From positions 1 through 61,503 of the forward strand of contig NZ_AMZO01000018.1 of NCBI RefSeq assembly GCF_000331515.1: 61,503 bases of DNA. The letters are read 5' to 3'. Both the position numbers and the translations under genes were made by a program. Positions 54,861 through 61,503 of this stretch are shown one piece after another. Numbering within the stretch: the first letter of the stretch is position 1; each line of letters begins with the position of its first letter. Source of the stretch: Photobacterium marinum (GTDB lineage: Bacteria; Pseudomonadota; Gammaproteobacteria; Enterobacterales; Vibrionaceae). Under the pieces are notes generated by a model. It did not search any database. It was not told the DNA's origin and worked only from the letters and a program-made list of their open reading frames with translations.

Positions 54861-56150
54861 TTATTTCTTGGTTCCGGCACACTTACCGGTAACAACATTG
54901 AAGCTTCCGCATTCAAGAGGTTTCAGCCAGCTGGCGTAAAGATCCTTTGAACCCGGTAAATAGTTAGACCATGCATCACCAGCAACGACACCTTCAGTTT
55001 CCCACACCACTTCGAACTGACCGTCATCCTGAATCTCACCCAACAATACCGGCTTAGTAATATGGTGATTCGGCATCATAGTTGCGTAGCCGCCCGAAAG
55101 GTTAGGCACAGTAATACCGATAATCGCTTCCTGTATCGCATCAGACTCTGTAGAGCCTGCCTTTTTAACGGCTTCTACCCACATGTTAAAGCCGATATAA
55201 CTGGCCTCCATCGGATCGTTAGAAACCCGTTTTTCGTCTTTTATGAACTTGTGCCATTTTTCTACAAACTCGCCGTTTGCTTGTGTATCGACACTCATGA
55301 AGTAGTTCCATGCAGCCAGGTGACCCACCAAGGGAGAAGTGTCCATCCCTGACAGCTCTTCCTCTCCCACAGAAAACGCAACAACCGGGATGTCTTCAGC
55401 AGATACCCCCTGTGCACCTAGCTCTTTGTAAAACGGTACATTGGCATCGCCATTAATAGTTGAAACTACAGCAGTTTTCTTGCCTTGAGCACCAAACTTT
55501 TTGATATCAGAAACAATGGATTGCCAGTCAGAGTGACCGAAAGGTGTATAACTGATCATGATATCGCTCTTGGCGACACCTTTTGACTGAAGGTAGGCTT
55601 CAAGGATTTTATTGGTCGTGCGGGGATAAACATAATCTGTTCCAGCAAGTACCCAACGCTTCACTTCCAGTTCATTCATTAGGTAATCAACGGCAGGGAT
55701 AGCCTGCTGGTTTGGAGCCGCTCCGGTATAAAAGACATTTTTGGAGGACTCTTCCCCCTCATACTGGACAGGATAAAACAGCAGACTATTTAGCTCCTCG
55801 AAAACAGGGAGCATTGATTTACGGGATACTGATGTCCAGCCGCCGAAAACCACGTCCACTTTTTCTTTTTCGATCAGTTCACGAGCTTTTTCAGCAAACA
55901 AGGGCCAGTTTGAAGCAGGGTCAACAACAACAGCTTCAAGCTTTTTACCCAGCAGCCCTCCTCTTTTATTTTGTTCCTCAACCATCATAAGGATGGTGTC
56001 TTTTAGTGTTGTTTCACTGATTGCCATTGTCCCTGAAAGGGAATGCAACACCCCAACTTTGATCGTATCTTTCGCTGCAACAGCGTTAAATGACAAGAGC
56101 AGTGATGCAGCAACACCGACTAATGTACTTCTGAACATCTTGGTTGACAT
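54861..56150 (-). CDS. urtA: urea-binding protein UrtA
   Basis: Periplasmic substrate-binding protein of about 429 residues from the ATG at 56150, with AAGGAG upstream. Signal peptide SLLLSFNAVAA precedes KDTIKVGVLHSLSGTMAISE. FGGWTSVSRKSMLPVFEELN and NVFYTGAAPNQQAIPAVDYL fit the amide-urea group of this family. It is the first gene of the operon and carries the sigma-54 and NtrC-type sites upstream. Confidence 0.94.
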   Translation of the reverse strand: MSTKMFRSTLVGVAASLLLSFNAVAAKDTIKVGVLHSLSGTMAISETTLKDTILMMVEEQNKRGGLLGKKLEAVVVDPASNWPLFAEKARELIEKEKVDVVFGGWTSVSRKSMLPVFEELNSLLFYPVQYEGEESSKNVFYTGAAPNQQAIPAVDYLMNELEVKRWVLAGTDYVYPRTTNKILEAYLQSKGVAKSDIMISYTPFGHSDWQSIVSDIKKFGAQGKKTAVVSTINGDANVPFYKELGAQGVSAEDIPVVAFSVGEEELSGMDTSPLVGHLAAWNYFMSVDTQANGEFVEKWHKFIKDEKRVSNDPMEASYIGFNMWVEAVKKAGSTESDAIQEAIIGITVPNLSGGYATMMPNHHITKPVLLGEIQDDGQFEVVWETEGVVAGDAWSNYLPGSKDLYASWLKPLECGSFNVVTGKCAGTKK

Positions 56151-56187
56151 ATTGTATAGCTCCTTGTGAATAATCATTCTCATCAGA

Positions 56188-56203
56188 GCAAACAACAGGC
56201 CAA
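56188..56203 (-). promoter_or_regulatory. sigma-54 promoter of urtA
   Basis: On the minus strand the site reads TTGGCCTGTTGTTTGC, matching the -24 GG and -12 GC with the correct ten-base spacing. The start of transcription would lie near 56176, leaving about 26 leader bases with an AAGGAG ribosome-binding site. Confidence 0.65.
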
Positions 56204-56328
56204 AATTCAGCCAACTTTTAAAACCAAAATAAAACCCTAAATTTCAATAAGATAAATGCATGGAACAAAAACACGGTTAATTACAGTGCAACTTATCAGT
56301 AAGCTTTGGTGCATTACCTGACTTGCTG

Positions 56329-56345
56329 TGCACCATGTTGGTACA
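56329..56345 (-). promoter_or_regulatory. NtrC-like enhancer site
   Basis: TGCACCATGTTGGTACA agrees with the NtrC consensus TGCAC(C/T)-N4-TGGTGCA at all but one core position. It lies about 130 bases upstream of the sigma-54 promoter, a usual enhancer distance. Together they indicate nitrogen-limitation control of urea uptake and urease. Confidence 0.72.
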
Positions 56346-56581
56346 TCATAACAAGGCTACCCGTCAGCGGAGGTCTTTATTTAATCCATTGTGGTGCGAG
56401 TAATTACAATTGAAAGCTAACCCTATGAGTAAGCTATAATTCGTCGCTAAGATCTTTCATGATGAATGTGTGGCTAAACATTGCGCATATAAACGCACTA
56501 CATGAACTTTATCACTTTTTTCAGGTCAAAATTTTCATCATTTTCGTTTGACTGTTTGTTTTTATAGGACATTGCCAATCT

Positions 56582-57538
56582 ATGCTAACGTCTACTTTTC
56601 AAAACCTTAAGACTTACCTAGACAGCCAGGTTATTGGCCAGCCTGATCTTGTTAAACAGTTGCTTATTGCACTTCTTGCCGATGGCCACATCCTTGTTGA
56701 AGGACCTCCGGGCCTAGCAAAAACGCGAGCAGTCAAAGTACTGTCCGATTGTATCGAGGGCAGCTTCCACCGTATCCAGTTCACCCCGGATCTGCTTCCG
56801 GCGGATTTAACCGGTACGGATATCTATCGCCCGGAAACCGGGGAATTTACTTTCCAGCCGGGCCCTATCTTCAATGCCTTGGTTCTTGCTGACGAAATCA
56901 ACCGTGCCCCGGCCAAAGTTCAGGCAGCGATGCTTGAAGCCATGGCCGAAAAGCAAATTACCGCAGGCCGTAAAACCTACTCCCTACCGAAACTGTTCCT
57001 GGTGATGGCGACTCAGAACCCGATTGAGCAGGAAGGTACTTACCCGTTGCCCGAAGCCCAACTTGACCGTTTCTTGCTGCAACTGAATGTTGATTACCCA
57101 GATGCGGATAGCGAGCTACAAATCCTGCGCCTGAATCGTGGCGAAGCAATGGGAGAGGAAAAAGCAGAGCCGGTTCAAATCAGCCAAGAAGAGATCTTCA
57201 ATGCTCGCCAGCAAGTACTGAATATTCACATGGCAGAAGAAGTCGAGCATTACATTATTCGACTGACAATGGCGACCCGTCAGCCTCAGCGTTACAGTGA
57301 TCAGCTTGCTAACTGGCTACAAATGGGTGTCAGCCCGCGTGCCACTCTTGCGCTTGACCGCTGCGCCCGAGCCCATGCATGGCTGAACGGCCGTGACTTT
57401 GTCACCCCGGAAGATGTCCAGCAAATGGCTTACCCGGTGCTGCGCCACCGTTTGCTGCTGAGCTATGAAGCCCAGGCCGAAGGTGTTTCTGCTGATACTA
57501 TTATCAGCCAGCTGATTGCACAGGTAGCCTGCGCATGA
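56582..57538 (+). CDS. MoxR-family AAA+ ATPase
   Basis: 318-residue ATPase with Walker A GPPGLAKTRAVK (near 41-52), Walker B LVLADEINRAP (near 101-111) and sensor TQNPIEQEGTYPLPEAQLDRFL. MoxR proteins act with VWA-domain partners as chaperones for metal insertion or envelope assembly. It is the first gene of the cluster and overlaps the DUF58 gene by four bases. Confidence 0.94.
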   Translation: MLTSTFQNLKTYLDSQVIGQPDLVKQLLIALLADGHILVEGPPGLAKTRAVKVLSDCIEGSFHRIQFTPDLLPADLTGTDIYRPETGEFTFQPGPIFNALVLADEINRAPAKVQAAMLEAMAEKQITAGRKTYSLPKLFLVMATQNPIEQEGTYPLPEAQLDRFLLQLNVDYPDADSELQILRLNRGEAMGEEKAEPVQISQEEIFNARQQVLNIHMAEEVEHYIIRLTMATRQPQRYSDQLANWLQMGVSPRATLALDRCARAHAWLNGRDFVTPEDVQQMAYPVLRHRLLLSYEAQAEGVSADTIISQLIAQVACA

Positions 57539-58476
57539 CAGAGACATCCATGACACCTACCCTGCCGTCACATAGTGACGGGGTAAACCTGTGTCTGGCT
57601 GAATTGCTGCAATACAAAAATCAAACTGTTCGTTGGCTGCCACCTGCACAGAGTGTGTGGTCGCAGCTCAACGGCCAGCATTTGAGCCGGAAAAAAGGAC
57701 GCGGGATGAACTTTTCTGAAGTTCGTCCTTATCAGCCGGGTGACGATATTCGTGCAATTGACTGGCGTGTCACAGCAAGGACAGGAAAAACCCACACCAA
57801 GCTGTTCACTGAAGAACGGGAAATGCCGGTTATGTTGCTGGTCGATCTCAGCAGCAGCATGAAGTTTGGCTCACAACTACTGCTGAAGTCGGTTCAGGCC
57901 GCTCACTTTGCCAGCCTGTTAAGCTGGCTGGCTATCAGCGAACAGGATCGTGTTGGTGCTGTTATTTACACCGGTGAGAAACTGATTGAATGCAAGCCGA
58001 CTGGCCGTCAGCGAGGAGCATTGCGTCTGATCAATGCATTGATTGATGCCCATCAGAATAGCAACGAAACTAATCAAAGCCTGAGCTTTTCTGCAGCAAT
58101 TAAGCATCTTCACCATTTGTGCTCTAAAGGCAGTGAAATCGTAATTATCAGCGATTTCTACCAGCTAAAAGACACAGATAAAAGAAGACTGAGCCAGTTG
58201 CGACAACATAACCGAATCCAGTTTGTTCAGATCCATGATCCGCTCGAACAAGGTCAAACAGCCTTCAAAGGCACAGAGCATGTCGCCGACAGCAACCAAT
58301 CTGTATGGCTGGATTTCTCGGCCCGAAAGACCCGCGAAAAGCTCAGCCAGCAATATATTGACCATCAGGATTTTATCCATGATATGGCGATGAGCCTGGC
58401 GATTCCGCTTCATCAGGTATCTGCAGCACAACCATTGATCTGGCAACTTGGCGGTAAGGAGAAGCATTATGGCTAA
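57535..58476 (+). CDS. DUF58 protein
   Basis: 313 residues with the DUF58 block FSEVRPYQPGDDIRAIDWRV near 60-79 and a degenerate VWA-like fold (MLLVDLSSSMKFGS near 98). No clear membrane helix. DUF58 proteins pair with MoxR ATPases. The start codon is the ATG of an ATGA overlap with moxR; an internal ATG four codons on is possible. The end overlaps the next gene by eight bases. Confidence 0.9.
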   Translation: MTETSMTPTLPSHSDGVNLCLAELLQYKNQTVRWLPPAQSVWSQLNGQHLSRKKGRGMNFSEVRPYQPGDDIRAIDWRVTARTGKTHTKLFTEEREMPVMLLVDLSSSMKFGSQLLLKSVQAAHFASLLSWLAISEQDRVGAVIYTGEKLIECKPTGRQRGALRLINALIDAHQNSNETNQSLSFSAAIKHLHHLCSKGSEIVIISDFYQLKDTDKRRLSQLRQHNRIQFVQIHDPLEQGQTAFKGTEHVADSNQSVWLDFSARKTREKLSQQYIDHQDFIHDMAMSLAIPLHQVSAAQPLIWQLGGKEKHYG

Positions 58477-59026
58477 TAGTGCATCAGCTCAAGATTTTGC
58501 CGCCTCTCTTCCTCTTGCTGATATCCACCTGCCTGCGGAACCCGGTTACTGGCCTCTGGCATGGGGATGGTGGGCTTGCATACTTGCTGTTCTGCTTACC
58601 GTTACTGTATTGGTTTACCTGGTTAACCAACACAGAGTTAAGCAACGCGCGAGAAAAGAAGCATTGCGTCAACTTAAACATCTCGACGATCCGGCTCAGT
58701 TCGGCAACATCAACCTGCTTCTTCGTCAAACAGCAATGTCCTATTACCCGAGAAAGAATGTGGCCGGTTTAACCGGTGACCAATGGCTTTCATTCCTGGA
58801 TAGTCATCTGGCCGAAAAACATCGCGGATTTGTGTCAATTTCTGAAGAGTGGCAGCGCGGCATTTTCTCACCTCAGGGACTTGAACCATCAGCTTTCAGT
58901 CAGTGCTATAAGCAAGCTTCAATCTGGCTGAAAAGAGCCAAGCTTCCTGCCAGCCAGGAAATCCGTCAGCAAAACAGTCATCACACCAACCAGCATAGCA
59001 AGGGCAAGGAGGCCTCTGATGTTTGA
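58469..59026 (+). CDS. DUF4381 membrane protein
   Basis: About 185 residues from the ATG at 58469, which has AAGGAG eight bases upstream. N-terminal SLPLADIHLPAEPGYWPLAWGWW, one membrane helix (ACILAVLLTVTVLVYLV), then a basic cytoplasmic helix and DUF4381 core (LRQTAMSYYPRKNVAGLTGDQWLSFL). Standard third member of the MoxR/DUF58/DUF4381/VWA cluster. Its polar C-terminal tail is variable. Confidence 0.9.
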   Translation: MANSASAQDFAASLPLADIHLPAEPGYWPLAWGWWACILAVLLTVTVLVYLVNQHRVKQRARKEALRQLKHLDDPAQFGNINLLLRQTAMSYYPRKNVAGLTGDQWLSFLDSHLAEKHRGFVSISEEWQRGIFSPQGLEPSAFSQCYKQASIWLKRAKLPASQEIRQQNSHHTNQHSKGKEASDV

Positions 59027-59976
59027 GTTTTCCTGGATCTGGGCATGGTTGCTGTTGCCACTACCTTTGCTTATTTACCGCTTCACAAAACCCGTTGTTC
59101 AGCCTGTAGCTATCCGTCTACCTAAATTGCCTGACGGTATCGGCACACAACAGCCGGATACTCGCTGGCGAAAAGGACTCATGACGATTGCATGGCTGTC
59201 GTTAATTGCCGCCCTCGCCCGCCCGGTATGGTATGGCGATCCAGTAGAGATCAACCCGGATCACCGCGACATGATGCTGGCAGTAGACTTATCCGGTTCC
59301 ATGTCAATTGAAGATATGATCACATCCGGCGGGCAATCTGTTGATCGCCTCACGGCAGTAAAACAGGTATTGAATGACTTTATCGCCCGCCGACAAGGTG
59401 ATCGCCTTGGCCTGGTGTTGTTTGCCAACCACGGTTACCTGCAAACACCGCTGACTTTCGACCGCAATACAGTTCAGGAGCAACTGGGCCGCACTGTACT
59501 GGGGCTTATCGGACAAAGTACCGCCATCGGCGAAGGCTTAGGTGTGGCAACCAAAACCTTTATCGACAGTGATGCTAAACAGCGAGTAATTATCCTGCTT
59601 AGTGACGGAGCCAATACTGCCGGTGTCATCGACCCGATTGAAGCGGCAGAGCTTGCCACCCGAAGTGATGTCACCATCTATACCGTCGGTATTGGGGCAG
59701 AAGAAATGGAGCAAAGAACATTCTTCTCCACCAGAAAGGTGAACCCATCGCAGGATCTGGATGAAAGAACACTAACCAAAATTGCTGAAATGACTGGCGG
59801 TCAGTATTTCCGCGCCAGAAATCCGCAGGAACTTGAAAATATTTATCAGTTAATCGATCAAATGGAACCAATTAACACCGCTCAGCAAACCTGGCGTCCA
59901 CGTCAGGAACTGTTCCGTTTTCCTTTGGCTCTCACATTGCTGCTTTCAGTAGCTATCGTACTGCTAAGGAGACGAC

Positions 59977-59984
<8 letters not shown>
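59019..59984 (+). CDS. VWA-domain membrane protein (BatA-like)
   Basis: 321 residues with an N-terminal and a C-terminal membrane segment and a von Willebrand A domain between. The metal ion-dependent adhesion site is intact: AVDLSGSMS near 88-96 with a matching Thr/Asp later (LLSDGANTAG near 193). Probably exposes the domain in the periplasm or at the inner membrane. Overlaps the DUF4381 gene by eight bases, with AAGGAGG upstream of its ATG. Confidence 0.93.

Positions 59985-61503
<1,519 letters not shown>

Larger units (their letters stand above)
56151..56581. promoter_or_regulatory. divergent control region of urtA and moxR
   Basis: 431 bases without a gene. The urtA side carries a sigma-54 promoter (56188-56203) and an NtrC-like site (56329-56345); more TGGTGCA half-sites lie near 56307 and 56394. 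The moxR side has TTGAAA at 56410-56415 and TATAAT at 56435-56440, a possible sigma-70 promoter with a long 19-base spacer. Confidence 0.6.

Overview
The window reads as a chromosomal segment of a marine gammaproteobacterium, most likely Vibrionaceae. The evidence is an integron integrase of the chromosomal type with a LexA box, a TtpC/TonB2/ExbB2/ExbD2 energy-transduction operon in the Vibrio gene order, a phaB-phaA-phaP-phaC cluster and a MoxR/DUF58/DUF4381/VWA cluster. Base composition is mid-40s percent GC by eye. All calls come from reading the sequence; no database search was run. No rRNA, tRNA, CRISPR or insertion sequence was seen.

Layout. 1-1.4 kb: integron integrase on the + strand; its attI and cassette array should lie to the left, outside the window. 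1.6-8.3 kb (- strand): an operon with a Fur-like box carrying a metal ABC transporter with two substrate-binding proteins (one with degenerate metal ligands), plus PepSY, DUF2271, DUF4198 and small His-bearing periplasmic proteins. 8.3-14.6 kb: a metallophosphoesterase and an EF-G-like GTPase (- strand) beside a divergent pair on the + strand, RtcA (RNA 3'-phosphate cyclase) and a fusion of a Clp1/Grc3-type polynucleotide kinase with an RNase Z-type metallo-beta-lactamase nuclease. This RNA-end module is the most unusual item here. 14.7-21.8 kb (- strand): siderophore-type TonB receptor and TonB2 operon, each with its own Fur-like box. 22-31.7 kb: orphan histidine kinase, lipoprotein, small proteins, a YfcC-type carrier, GrpB-family protein and a DUF2955/HlyD efflux pair. 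31.9-39.4 kb: lone prepilin, AraC regulator with AzlCD, small membrane proteins, an OmpX-like barrel, and a LysR regulator divergent from a GH4 6-phospho-glycosidase.

39.4-43.7 kb (- strand): complete polyhydroxybutyrate synthesis set phaB-phaA-phaP-phaC, with two matched palindromes before phaB and hairpins on both sides of the phasin gene. 44.3-56.2 kb (- strand): one 12-kb run urtABCDE-ureDABCEJFG, that is urea uptake, urease and its nickel-insertion factors. A sigma-54 promoter and an upstream NtrC-like site indicate induction by nitrogen limitation. 56.6-61.5 kb (+ strand): MoxR ATPase, DUF58, DUF4381, VWA and VWA-TPR proteins; the last has long glutamine and Gln-Gln-Asn repeats and runs off the window end.

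Together the genes suggest a bacterium that scavenges metal and siderophore iron under Fur control, uses urea as nitrogen, stores carbon as PHB, and carries an RNA-end processing module next to a translation GTPase.
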